Translations under genes and position numbers: made by a program | Notes under the pieces: model-generated | The model's input: only the letters and a program-made list of their open reading frames with translations | The model's database searches: none | What the model was told of the DNA's origin: nothing | Shown: in pieces, positions 35,759-43,768 of the stretch | How the letters are laid out: each line of letters opens with the position of its first letter | How positions within the stretch are numbered: position 1 is the stretch's first letter | Assembly (NCBI GenBank): GCA_937876985.1 | Contig: CALEFT010000046.1 | Span: 15,012 to 79,011, forward strand | DNA length: 64,000 nt | Source: an uncultured Clostridia bacterium | GTDB taxonomy: Bacteria > Bacillota > Clostridia > Saccharofermentanales > Saccharofermentanaceae | Reading direction: 5' to 3'

Positions 35759-37021
35759 TTGAAATACCCGAATCCGACTTTTTTGAAAACTGCTAGAGAT
35801 GTCAAAAACAAAAGGCGCACACGAATTCTTATCTTGTGCGTCGTTGTTTCTGTCATAATTTTGTTCATGACCTTCGTTCTCACCATAGCGAAGAAGGGCC
35901 GTGAATATGCTAAGCTCTATCCAGAACTAGTCGGAGCAGCAACAGCTGAGCGAACAGAGCGCTCTTCTCTAGCCGCCCTTCGCCCGGATTACTTTGAACA
36001 GACAACTACTACCGAAGAGACTACTACCACGACAGAAGAAACTACTACGACAACAGAGCTTATGGCTTCCGTAGTCGAAACGACAACAGAAGACCCGAAT
36101 GCGACAACTACTGAAGAAGTAGTTTCTAACGAGCCAGAGCAGTTTACGCCATACGCAGAAGACTTCCATTTCAGTAATTCTACTGCGCTTCAGACTGTAT
36201 CTCACACTAGACGAGATCAGCTACGTGATGACCTAAGATACAATGTCTTCAATTATGCTAATGAATTAGAGGGAACACGCCTATCTTTCTATTACATCAA
36301 TCTCGAAAATAATGAATTTATAGGCATCAACGAGCTTGAACCAATCGTACCTGCTGGCGCATTTGCGCTTCCGGTATCTATCGCCTTCTACCAAATGTGC
36401 GAAGACACTACTGCATATCTTTATGACGTAGTAACATACGACGGAACAAATGGCTACAATTCAAGCGTCATTGAAGCTGAATATAATCCAGGCAAGCAAT
36501 TTTACTTAAGAACACTAAGCTACTATATGCTTGCGCACACAGATACTGCCGCCTTCAACATGCTGCTTGATAGAATCGGAGGAATCGACATGGTCTTGCC
36601 AAGAATCAACGAGATTTCTTCTTATATCGCCTTCGACTCGACAACTTCATACACAAACTATCTTGGACAAGATATGCTCGGTTCAAATAGAAGTTCTGTT
36701 TATGATATGGCTCTATATGCGGAATATCTTTATTATGCATATCTTAATGACCCTGAAATTTATCAGGATATAATCAACGACTTAGCCTATTCCGAGGCTC
36801 CTTCTGCAGTAGCGAATGCTTTTGGAGAAAGTCGCCCTACTCTATCTATTTCTGGACAAAATGATAACTTCGGCGCATATACCGAGCTTTCTATAGTCGA
36901 CGCCGAAGAACCTATTGTTGTTTGTATCTATTGTGAATGTGATTCGAGAAATACTGCATCTGTTATCATGGCAGACATTGCAACTTATGTTAGTAGATAT
37001 ATCGCTAGCTGCTACGAATAA
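35759..37021 (+). CDS. Membrane-anchored beta-lactamase-fold protein, catalytically degenerate
   Basis: 420 residues; TTG start with AGGAAG six bases upstream. One membrane helix (about 23-43, ILILCVVVSVIILFMTFVLTI), then a Thr/Glu-rich linker (about 80-115), then an extracellular class A beta-lactamase/serine hydrolase domain (about 150-420). The SxxK position reads PAGAFALPVSIAFYQ, so Ser and Lys are lost; the SDN position reads TDT in HTDTAAFNMLLDRIGG; the KTG position reads SGQ. All three catalytic motifs are gone, so a binding or scaffolding role at the cell surface is more likely than hydrolysis. Confidence 0.8.
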   Translation: MKYPNPTFLKTARDVKNKRRTRILILCVVVSVIILFMTFVLTIAKKGREYAKLYPELVGAATAERTERSSLAALRPDYFEQTTTTEETTTTTEETTTTTELMASVVETTTEDPNATTTEEVVSNEPEQFTPYAEDFHFSNSTALQTVSHTRRDQLRDDLRYNVFNYANELEGTRLSFYYINLENNEFIGINELEPIVPAGAFALPVSIAFYQMCEDTTAYLYDVVTYDGTNGYNSSVIEAEYNPGKQFYLRTLSYYMLAHTDTAAFNMLLDRIGGIDMVLPRINEISSYIAFDSTTSYTNYLGQDMLGSNRSSVYDMALYAEYLYYAYLNDPEIYQDIINDLAYSEAPSAVANAFGESRPTLSISGQNDNFGAYTELSIVDAEEPIVVCIYCECDSRNTASVIMADIATYVSRYIASCYE

Positions 37022-37065
37022 AACAAACTAGCCACTACAAGCATCTGCGTTTACTTCGGCAAGAT

Positions 37066-37383
37066 TTATTCACCAGAAGTTCTAAAGACAATCTCGCCTG
37101 GATAGACCATATCTAACTGTTGCCTTGCAACAGACTGAACGTAAACTTCATCGTTAATATTATTTGCTTCTCTGCGGATTCTCTTCAAGTCCTCCTCGAG
37201 AGCCGCCTTCTCATCAAGAAGAGCCTCGTGTTCCTTCTGAAGTCTAGTTCTCTGCTCGTTGAGGTCAAGAAACTGCGTATATCCAAGCACCGCAAGGAAC
37301 AATACGAACACTAGAAGAAGTGCAGTAACAAAAGAAATGCCGTTCTTGCGCTTGAATTTCTTAATTCGCTTAAACTTAGCCAC
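37066..37383 (-). CDS. Septum formation initiator (DivIC/FtsB family)
   Basis: 105 residues, GTG start with GGAGG eight bases upstream. A basic cytoplasmic start (KFKRIKKFKRKNG), one membrane helix (about 16-36), a coiled coil (NEQRTRLQKEHEALLDEKAALEEDL) and the C-terminal YVQSVARQQLDMVYPGEIVF are the DivIC/FtsB plan. These bitopic proteins join FtsL and FtsQ/DivIB in the divisome. It faces the beta-lactamase-fold gene tail to tail. Confidence 0.88.
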   Translation of the reverse strand: MAKFKRIKKFKRKNGISFVTALLLVFVLFLAVLGYTQFLDLNEQRTRLQKEHEALLDEKAALEEDLKRIRREANNINDEVYVQSVARQQLDMVYPGEIVFRTSGE

Positions 37384-37512
37384 GCGTCCTACCTCCGAGA
37401 AAGCTTAGTAAGAATCCATGAATTCTCGCTAGCATGAATATTTTATACTAAGCCCTCGCGCTCTTTCAATCGCATTTGGCAATCTTAAAGCTTTTGAAAC
37501 AAGCATGTAATA

Positions 37513-37773
37513 TTAATCAATCATGCGCAAGCTGAATCTATCAAAGTGCACCGGCTCTAGAAACTGCGAATCAAAAAACTCCGTAAAATGGAACCCTGAG
37601 AACTCCTTCGTATTCTTATCCACCCACATCGGAATCGGAATATTGAGCTCCTTACAAAGCAAAATGAGCGCCTCCTCGAGCTCCCTGCTAAACCTTACAC
37701 TCTCATTCGTGTACTCCACCTTCGCATAGCCAACCACCAAGTTCGCCTTATGTAGCTTACCTTCAATTACCAT
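37513..37773 (-). CDS. Small hypothetical protein
   Basis: 86 residues from MVIEGKLHKANLVVGYAKVEY, with GAGG five bases upstream; a longer in-frame start is less plausible. No signal peptide or membrane helix. SRELEEALILLCKELNIPIPMWVDKNTKEF suggests a compact alpha/beta fold. I do not recognise the family. It stands alone between the DivIC-like gene and the small-RNA candidate. Confidence 0.7.
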   Translation of the reverse strand: MVIEGKLHKANLVVGYAKVEYTNESVRFSRELEEALILLCKELNIPIPMWVDKNTKEFSGFHFTEFFDSQFLEPVHFDRFSLRMID

Positions 37774-37800
37774 ATTCACCTCTAGTCTTGCACTTATCTT

Positions 37801-37821
37801 CCCTCTCGAAAAGCATCCGCC
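37801..37821 (+). repeat. Dispersed CTCGAAAAGC motif
   Basis: CCCTCTCGAAAAGCATCCGC, a full-length member of the family just upstream of the 86-residue hypothetical gene. Confidence 0.65.
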
Positions 37822-37872
37822 AAAACATCTCACAACTTTTTTATGATGCCACTATTTTGCCATTTTTTGATG

Positions 37873-37901
37873 TTAAAGTATAGTCTTCCATCTGTTATAT
37901 T
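37873..37901 (+). promoter_or_regulatory. Promoter of the small-RNA candidate
   Basis: TTAAAG, a 17-base spacer and TATATT with an extended -10 (TGT before TATATT), directed toward the terminator at 37950-37984 with no reading frame between. Confidence 0.6.
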
Positions 37902-37907
37902 ATGGTT

Positions 37908-37984
37908 GTTCCGATAGGAACACTCCTTACTTCATAACACCCTCCTTACAGACACTGGCGCCCCCTCGTCAGTGTCTTTTCTAT
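37908..37984 (+). ncRNA. Candidate small RNA of about 77 nt
   Basis: Between an extended -10 promoter and an intrinsic terminator. The transcript would begin with a GTTCC/GGAAC hairpin with a GATA loop, continue through an unpaired C-rich stretch with ACTCCTTAC and ACCCTCCTTAC, and end in AGACACTG...CAGTGTCT followed by TTTTC. CCTCCTT is complementary to Shine-Dalgarno sequences, a common trait of Gram-positive regulatory RNAs. No open reading frame fits. Targets and expression are unknown. Confidence 0.5.
37950..37984 (+). terminator. Terminator of the small-RNA candidate
   Basis: AGACACTG and CAGTGTCT form an eight-bp stem around a GC-rich loop, followed by TTTTCTATTG. No protein gene on this strand ends before it. 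Confidence 0.75.
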
Positions 37985-38115
37985 TGTTCTTTTTTAGTTT
38001 CTTTACGTTGATGACGCCAGGTCCAAAAAAAGTTCAACAAATCACATCCCACAAAAAAACATGAATATACATCTTCCCTCTCTATTTTTCTTTTATAATA
38101 GGATATAATCTATAT

Positions 38116-39018
38116 ATGATTTACAAGAAAGAAAACTACACATTAACTGATTCCATATACACACATTTCCCGATTGTATATAAATGCCATCGGGATGTTC
38201 CTATCCAAATAATTGTCAGTGATCACGATATTGAAATTGTAGTTTATGTAGATTACGATCAGCGCTTGCTTAAGCCATATGCTAACCGTCCTCGCACAAA
38301 TAAATCCAATAACAGAAGAAGACGCGCAAATAAGAAAGATTCTAATTCTAACTATAAGGACGCTTCCGACGAGCCAAAGCCATATGTAGATAAGTTCCTA
38401 GAAACAAAAGACAAGAACTTTACTTATGCTGATGCAATCGAGGAAGGAATTACTAAGAACTGGGGCAAGATTTATAAGCCTTCTTGGTATGCACATGAGA
38501 AATCAAACGAAGTACCTATCAATGTTCGATTCGTTCGTAAACCAGAGATAGTACACAAGAGCTTTGTATTAAGCAAGAGCTATGACCATAGGTATGTAAA
38601 GATTAAGCCAGGCCGAGACAAGGCTCGTTCTTCTTTTGTAATTAGTCCGTGGTGGAGATGGGTCTGGGGACTAATTAGTTACAATAAATCTCTTGAATCC
38701 TTCTCTCTTAACTGGTCTCCATACTTCCCTGGAACTATGCATCTAAAGCGCTATTCGAGCCTAACTAATTATGAGCAGGTGGCTGCTCATGAGTTTGGAC
38801 ATCTTCTCGGAATCGGTGACGCGTATGCTGCTTGGTACCGCGGATATTATCAGGCTCCTAATACATCAAATTACATGATGTGCTATAACAGAGAAGTAAG
38901 TGACGAGGAAATTGAGATGGTTTTGACAGCCCATCTCACGGAAAGAATGCAGTTTTTTCCATCAAAAGTTTCAATTCGTTCATTACTTACAGCAATCAAG
39001 CGCGGTTTGATTAGATAA
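38116..39018 (+). CDS. Cytoplasmic metzincin-like zinc protease
   Basis: 300 residues. The metal motif HEFGHLLGIGD (225-235) is HExxHxxGxxD, the ligand set of snapalysin-type metzincins, and SNYMM (251-255) provides the Met-turn. Upstream regions are basic and low-complexity (NKSNNRRRRANKKDSNSN, 63-79) and unlike characterised proteases. There is no signal peptide or membrane helix, so it appears cytoplasmic or exported by an unusual route. No ribosome-binding site is visible and TATAAT lies only six bases before the ATG, so the mRNA may be leaderless. Substrate unknown. Confidence 0.75.
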   Translation: MIYKKENYTLTDSIYTHFPIVYKCHRDVPIQIIVSDHDIEIVVYVDYDQRLLKPYANRPRTNKSNNRRRRANKKDSNSNYKDASDEPKPYVDKFLETKDKNFTYADAIEEGITKNWGKIYKPSWYAHEKSNEVPINVRFVRKPEIVHKSFVLSKSYDHRYVKIKPGRDKARSSFVISPWWRWVWGLISYNKSLESFSLNWSPYFPGTMHLKRYSSLTNYEQVAAHEFGHLLGIGDAYAAWYRGYYQAPNTSNYMMCYNREVSDEEIEMVLTAHLTERMQFFPSKVSIRSLLTAIKRGLIR

Positions 39019-39082
39019 ACGTATTCCTCTTTTTGAAAAGATTAAATGATTGTGAATTGTATCAAAGATTTTGTTCAATCTG

Positions 39083-39111
39083 TTGAAAAAGCATCCGTTT
39101 GAGCATAAAAT
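39083..39111 (+). promoter_or_regulatory. SigA promoter of the zinc-ribbon HD gene
   Basis: TTGAAA, a 17-base spacer and TAAAAT, about 75 bases before the ATG at 39185. Confidence 0.8.
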
Positions 39112-39130
39112 ATATGTATTCAATCAACAA

Positions 39131-39169
39131 AGCGAAAGTTACTTTTGTACAAGAAGTGCTTTTCGCTAG
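39131..39169 (+). promoter_or_regulatory. 5' UTR hairpin before the zinc-ribbon HD gene
   Basis: AGCGAAAGTTACTT pairs with AAGTGCTTTTCGCT around TTGTACAAG, ending two bases before the AGGAGG ribosome-binding site. It could protect the mRNA end or control access to the site. The 3' arm resembles the dispersed GCTTTTCG motif. Confidence 0.5.
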
Positions 39170-39184
39170 CAGGAGGTAATTAAT

Positions 39185-39994
39185 ATGAAAAAATGTCCAG
39201 ATTGCGGTATGGTAATTGCTAACCAAGCTATTAGATGTCCTAAGTGTAAGTTCGATTTCGGTGAAGATTCCGGTACTCCAGTTGCAGCAGCAACAAGTTC
39301 TGCTTCAGCTCCATCTAGCACTTCCAAGGGAAGCGTTGGAATTATGCCAATGATCGAGGTTACTAAGGATAACGTTGACGCTCTATATTCCGAGCTCAAG
39401 GACGCTATTATTAAGAGAAAGCAGGAGTTCGATCACTTTATCGATTTCCTCGAGAATAGAACTGCATGGCTCACAGCTCCAGCTGATACAACAGGTCCTC
39501 TCGCAATTGAGAAGGGTCTTCTCATCAGAAGCGTTGCTGTTACAAAGCAGCTCCTAAGAATCAAGGATACTCTCATGCCACAGCTAGACGAAGAGTCTGC
39601 AATCATCATGGGTCTTTTCCACGATGTTGGCAAGGTTGGCGTAGAAGGCAAGCCATACTTCCTAGTAGAAGAGAAGGCTGCTTCCTCTGCTCTCGGTTTG
39701 TCACTATCTAGCCGTGTAAGTTCAACTCCTTCTGTTGTTTCTTACACAATTAACCCTAAGATTGCTGCTATGGACGCTGGCGTTAGAGGTTTGTTCCTAG
39801 TTGGACAGTACATGCTCATCTCCGAGGACGAGGCTCAGGCTATCAGCTATGCTACAGATATCGGAAGCATCAAGGGTACAATTTCTCCTAACACACTCGT
39901 TCTTTCTACAGCAGTTCAGATGCAGAAGACAATTTATGAGAATGCAGACACACTCGATGCATACAGCTTCACAACAATTCCAGCTAACAAGTAA
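39185..39994 (+). CDS. Zinc-ribbon protein with HD-like domain
   Basis: 269 residues. The N-terminal zinc ribbon has CPDCG and CPKCKFDF; an Ala/Ser/Thr linker (33-50) follows, then a helical domain with LAIEKGLLIRSVAVTKQLL and MGLFHDVGKVG (HD at 146-147). This is the layout of HD-domain phosphohydrolases, but the first metal histidine, expected in a LLEHS-type motif, is Arg here (LLIRS). Activity may be lost or altered. AGGAGG precedes the ATG and the gene has its own promoter and terminator. Its zinc ribbon closely resembles that of the coiled-coil protein at 60.4-62.1 kb. Confidence 0.8.
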   Translation: MKKCPDCGMVIANQAIRCPKCKFDFGEDSGTPVAAATSSASAPSSTSKGSVGIMPMIEVTKDNVDALYSELKDAIIKRKQEFDHFIDFLENRTAWLTAPADTTGPLAIEKGLLIRSVAVTKQLLRIKDTLMPQLDEESAIIMGLFHDVGKVGVEGKPYFLVEEKAASSALGLSLSSRVSSTPSVVSYTINPKIAAMDAGVRGLFLVGQYMLISEDEAQAISYATDIGSIKGTISPNTLVLSTAVQMQKTIYENADTLDAYSFTTIPANK

Positions 39995-40059
39995 TTCATA
40001 AGTGAAGCGAGAAGAAACAGAATAGAAATTTAGTTTTTTTCATATTTTTCCTTTCTTTT

Positions 40060-40092
40060 CCGCCCTGCGCAAGTGGGGCGGTTTTCTTTTTG
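40060..40092 (+). terminator. Intrinsic terminator after the zinc-ribbon HD gene
   Basis: CCGCCC...GGGGCGG followed by TTTTCTTTTT, 65 bases after the stop codon. Confidence 0.9.
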
Positions 40093-40126
40093 CCAAGTCT
40101 TTTTGCTAACGCCTCCTCCTCCTTAT

Positions 40127-40146
40127 CCTTCTCGAAAAGCATTGAG
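40127..40146 (+). repeat. Dispersed CTCGAAAAGC motif
   Basis: CTTCTCGAAAAGCATTGAG behind the pyrimidine tract CCTCCTCCTCCTTATC, in the gap before the PfkB kinase gene. Confidence 0.65.
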
Positions 40147-40216
40147 TTTTCTTAACACCCAATGTAAAATGATTTCACTATTTAGATATGTCGCAAAGGC
40201 TGTAAGGAATTTGTCC

Positions 40217-41116
40217 ATGATATACACGATTACATTTAACCCTTCTATCGATTGTTATATGAGTCTTCCACAAGGAAAAGAAAGCCTTGTAGGAACAAAC
40301 TATGCTAAGAAGCAGTCCTTTGTAGCTGGTGGCAAGGGTATTAATGTAACGCGAATACTTAATATGCTTGGACAAGACTCTACAGCACTAGGCTTCATCA
40401 GTGGCTTTACTGGAAATAGCTTAGCTAGTCTTCTAGCAGAAGAAGGAATTAAGACTAGCTTTATTAGTCTCGATGACCAATCCATATGCACGAGAATTAA
40501 TATGAAGCTAAACTTCATAGATAATGAAGAAATGGAAATAAATGCCACTGGCCCTATTATTTCTGGCAAGGATATAGATAAACTTTTTGCATCTCTATCA
40601 TTACTTAATGACGGCGATATCGTTGTACTATCAGGAAGTGTACCAAGTAGTGTTAACCGAGACATTTATGCACAAATAATGAAGCATACGCGAGAGGTTT
40701 TGCGTAAAGATGTTCGCTTCGTAGTCGATGCATCTGGAGAACTATTAACAAGAGCAATTGACGAGAAGCCGTGGCTCATAAAGCCAAATCTTGATGAGCT
40801 TCGGATGCTTTTCGGAGGAGAAGTGATTGCAGCAGAGGACCTAGATGCGATTTATGAAAAGGCGGCAATTCTTAAGAGGCGCGGAGCAGCAAATGTAATT
40901 GTGTCGCTGGGCGCAGTTGGAGCGCTAATGATAGATGAGCTTAATGAAGTGTACTTCGTGACAAGCCCGAAGCAAGAAACCTTCGTAAGCTCGGTTGGCT
41001 GTGGTGATTGTCTAGTAGCTTCGTTCATCGACGCTAAGAAGCGAGGCTTAAGTAGCAAGGACAGCTTAGAGTTTGCAGTTAAATCCGCAAGTAAGCATAG
41101 TGCGGCTAAGCGCTGA
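40217..41116 (+). CDS. 1-phosphofructokinase-like PfkB kinase
   Basis: 299 residues from MIYTITFNPSIDCYM, with AAGGA eight bases before the ATG; an in-frame upstream reading is not conserved. The PfkB signatures are GGKGINVTRILNMLG near the N-terminus and SVGCGDCLVASFI with the catalytic Asp near the C-terminus. FNPSID at the start is typical of FruK/LacC-type kinases, which phosphorylate fructose-1-phosphate or tagatose-6-phosphate. No PTS gene lies nearby, so the exact substrate is open. Confidence 0.88.
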   Translation: MIYTITFNPSIDCYMSLPQGKESLVGTNYAKKQSFVAGGKGINVTRILNMLGQDSTALGFISGFTGNSLASLLAEEGIKTSFISLDDQSICTRINMKLNFIDNEEMEINATGPIISGKDIDKLFASLSLLNDGDIVVLSGSVPSSVNRDIYAQIMKHTREVLRKDVRFVVDASGELLTRAIDEKPWLIKPNLDELRMLFGGEVIAAEDLDAIYEKAAILKRRGAANVIVSLGAVGALMIDELNEVYFVTSPKQETFVSSVGCGDCLVASFIDAKKRGLSSKDSLEFAVKSASKHSAAKR

Positions 41117-41149
41117 TACAGAAGGTTTTTGGTTAGAAAGAGGTTTCTT

Positions 41150-42064
41150 ATGGAAATATTATTCGGTGTAGTTAAAGTTATCGTTGTTGCCGCTATTGTG
41201 GTAGCGGTATGCAAGCTTTTTTGGTGGATTATTGTTGGAATACTAACTATTCCAGGGCCTCGTAACGACAAAATGCTCTCGAAGTTCAGAGAGAAAGGCT
41301 TCATTGCGCACAGAGGCCTTCACGATAGGACGGCGCGTTTCCCTGAGAATTCTATGGCAGCTTTTAGAAATGCAATTGATAACGGCTATGGTATCGAGCT
41401 TGATGTTCAGACAACAAAGGATAACAAGGTAGTCGTTTTCCATGACGACAAGCTTAATAGGATTTGCGGCGATGAGGCAAAGGGCGCTGTAATTAACGAA
41501 TGCACATTCGCGGAGCTTTCGAAGTATAGGCTTCTTGGCGGTGATGAGAAGATTCCGCTTTTGTCGGATGTATTTGACTTGATTATGCGTAGGGGCGAGA
41601 ATACTCCGCTCGTTATCGAGATTAAATCTGCACCTAACGAGATTCTTACATGTAAGCTAGTTGATGAGCTAATTTCCGATTCCAATGTGGATTTTCCTGT
41701 TTGCATCAAGTCCTTCAGCCCTAAGGTAGTTCGTTGGTTTTATAAGAATTCTCCTGATACGCTTCGCGGTATTCTTGCCTCCGATTACAAGAGAAGCAAG
41801 AAGCGTCACAAGAAGCTTTACGAGAGAATCTTCTGCTATTTCCAGACAAATCTGCTATTTAATTCCTATTGCAAGCCGAATTTTGTGTCTTACAATTGCT
41901 CACAATTCGACCAGAAAAATGTGCGCAAAATCTTCAGCACAAACAAGGAACTTGGCAAGTCTGGTTGGACCTTCAAGCTCAAAGACACAACAAAAGAAAC
42001 GCTCACGCAGATTCGTGCGCAAGCGTCTGATGTTGATATGATAGTTTTCGAGCTAGAGAAATAA
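41150..42064 (+). CDS. Membrane-anchored glycerophosphodiester phosphodiesterase
   Basis: 304 residues from the ATG at 41150 (GAGG six bases upstream). An N-terminal membrane helix (about 4-32) precedes a GDPD TIM barrel: FIAHRGLHD, FPENS, GIELDVQ and VFHDDKLNRI give the catalytic histidines and metal ligands. It should hydrolyse glycerophosphodiesters or related lipid headgroups such as lipoteichoic acid fragments. It follows the PfkB kinase by 33 bases and may share its transcript. Confidence 0.9.
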   Translation: MEILFGVVKVIVVAAIVVAVCKLFWWIIVGILTIPGPRNDKMLSKFREKGFIAHRGLHDRTARFPENSMAAFRNAIDNGYGIELDVQTTKDNKVVVFHDDKLNRICGDEAKGAVINECTFAELSKYRLLGGDEKIPLLSDVFDLIMRRGENTPLVIEIKSAPNEILTCKLVDELISDSNVDFPVCIKSFSPKVVRWFYKNSPDTLRGILASDYKRSKKRHKKLYERIFCYFQTNLLFNSYCKPNFVSYNCSQFDQKNVRKIFSTNKELGKSGWTFKLKDTTKETLTQIRAQASDVDMIVFELEK

Positions 42065-42084
42065 TTCTCGCTTTTGCTCTCGCC

Positions 42085-43560
42085 TTATTTGAAAAGAATA
42101 TCTCCATTACTCTCACAAACTTCGCGGTACCAGTTCGCGGAATCCTTAAGCACACGCTGCTGTGTGTTGAAGTCTACATAGATAAGGCCGAAACGCATTG
42201 TATAGCCCCACGCCCACTCGAAATTGTCCATTACCGACCAATGCATATATCCGTAGAGCTCTACTCCCTCGCTGCCGGCTCTGTCTAGCTGACGAAGGAA
42301 GCGAGCTGTATAGTCGATTCGATAAGAGTCGTGAACCTTGCCATCCTCGCTAATCCAGTCGTGAGATGCCATTCCATTCTCTGTAATGAATAGTGGCAAG
42401 CCGTATCTTTCATAGTGGAATTTTGCAGACCAATACATTACTTCGGGGTTTACTGGCCAACCAATATTTGTTAGTGGAGCACTCATCCAGCGATTTGCAG
42501 GATACTGGCTCTCGCCTTGCTTTGCCCAGCCGCTCTCGAAATAAACGTTATACCCAAAGAAATCAAGCTTAGTCGTAACGAGCTTCCACTCTTCCTCTGT
42601 GAACTTTGGAACGAGATCTCCGAAGTCTTCAATCAATGTGTCAGGATACTTTCCAAGGAACACTGGGTCGCACCAATAAGAAGTGCTATGTGTAAAGAAC
42701 GCTCCATTTGTTGCATAACTTGCCTTACGAGCTGCTTCTATTGCTTCTGGTGTTGGCTTTGGATAGTTCTGAGTCATTTTTGCACCAGTAACTGGGTCAT
42801 TATTACCCTCATTAAAGCTTACTCCACGAGAATCATGCTTGCCGTTTACTCCAGCAACGCAGTCTGCTGGCTCGACCTTCGGACAAGTAACTGGACCTGT
42901 TGGGCACCATCCAATCTTTGCTGGCTTCTTCGCATTATGACGAATATAATCTGCCGCCTTGCCGTGAGATAGAATCATATTATGTCCCATGATGAGCAAA
43001 TCTCTTGGCTGACGCTGCTGGAACGGAGCATGCTTTCCATTTCCATATCCATTTCCAAGCTCACACTGTGGCTCATTAAGTGTCATCCAATGTGTAACTC
43101 TATCAGAAAGCGCATCAACTACAACCTTCGTATACTCCAAGAACCAGTCAGAACTGTTATCATTAAGCCAACCGCCCTGTCTATATAATTCATATGGATA
43201 CTCCCAATGGAAAAGAGTAATCATTGGCTCAATTCCTGCTTCAATCAATTCGTCAACAAGATCAGAATAAAACTTAAGTCCCTTCTCGCTAACCTCTCCG
43301 ACACCCTTCGGAAGCACGCGAGGCCAATTAATAGAAAAACGATATGCCTTAATTCCAAGCTTCTTCATGAGTGCCACATCCTCACGGAATCTGTGATAGT
43401 GGTCACATGCAACCGCACCCGTCTCTCCATTCAAAATCGTATCGCCATAACCAGCAAAAGCATCCCACAAATTCATGCCCTTGCCATCTTCAAAAGCCGC
43501 ACCCTCAATCTGATAAGAAGAAGTGCCTGCTCCCCAAATAAATCCATCCTTAAAAGCCAT
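42085..43560 (-). CDS. Family 1 beta-glucosidase / 6-phospho-beta-glucosidase
   Basis: 491 residues. FIWGAGTSSYQIEGA opens the GH1 barrel; TLNEP carries the acid/base Glu and ITENG the nucleophile Glu. It has no signal peptide, so it acts on imported cellobiose-type sugars. Residues that separate phospho- from plain glucosidases cannot be judged reliably; the absence of a nearby PTS gene favours the non-phosphorylated substrate. GTAGGAGGTCTAGT precedes the ATG and the gene has its own promoter. Confidence 0.93.
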   Translation of the reverse strand: MAFKDGFIWGAGTSSYQIEGAAFEDGKGMNLWDAFAGYGDTILNGETGAVACDHYHRFREDVALMKKLGIKAYRFSINWPRVLPKGVGEVSEKGLKFYSDLVDELIEAGIEPMITLFHWEYPYELYRQGGWLNDNSSDWFLEYTKVVVDALSDRVTHWMTLNEPQCELGNGYGNGKHAPFQQRQPRDLLIMGHNMILSHGKAADYIRHNAKKPAKIGWCPTGPVTCPKVEPADCVAGVNGKHDSRGVSFNEGNNDPVTGAKMTQNYPKPTPEAIEAARKASYATNGAFFTHSTSYWCDPVFLGKYPDTLIEDFGDLVPKFTEEEWKLVTTKLDFFGYNVYFESGWAKQGESQYPANRWMSAPLTNIGWPVNPEVMYWSAKFHYERYGLPLFITENGMASHDWISEDGKVHDSYRIDYTARFLRQLDRAGSEGVELYGYMHWSVMDNFEWAWGYTMRFGLIYVDFNTQQRVLKDSANWYREVCESNGDILFK

Positions 43561-43614
43561 ACTAGACCTCCTACATTTTCACGTTAGGAGCATTCTACTC
43601 TAATTAATTGTAAC

Positions 43615-43644
43615 AATATACAAAATCCGTTTTATTCTTGTCAA
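43615..43644 (-). promoter_or_regulatory. SigA promoter of the beta-glucosidase gene
   Basis: On the minus strand TTGACA, an 18-base spacer and TATATT, about 55 bases before the start codon. Confidence 0.8.
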
Positions 43645-43676
43645 AACCATATCCTCTATTTTAAGAACCCCTTACT

Positions 43677-43695
43677 CCAGCTCTCTTTCCTACTC
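43677..43695 (+). repeat. Left copy of a 19-bp direct repeat
   Basis: CCAGCTCTCTTTCCTACTC; the right copy at 47839-47857 differs at one base. A variant of the dispersed motif (CCCTCGAAAAGAG) follows immediately. Confidence 0.7.
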
Positions 43696-43731
43696 CCTCG
43701 AAAAGAGTTCCATTACCTATTGAATGATAAA

Positions 43732-43768
43732 CTACGATAAAATTCTCAAAACTGCATTTTTATTGTTA
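43732..43768. repeat. Degraded 37-bp TACGATAA palindrome
   Basis: The left arm CTACGATAAAA is intact and the right arm is decayed (TTTTTATTGTTA). Length is again 37 bp. It abuts the stop codon of the lipoprotein gene and belongs to the family of the array at 25.2-25.6 kb. Confidence 0.65.
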
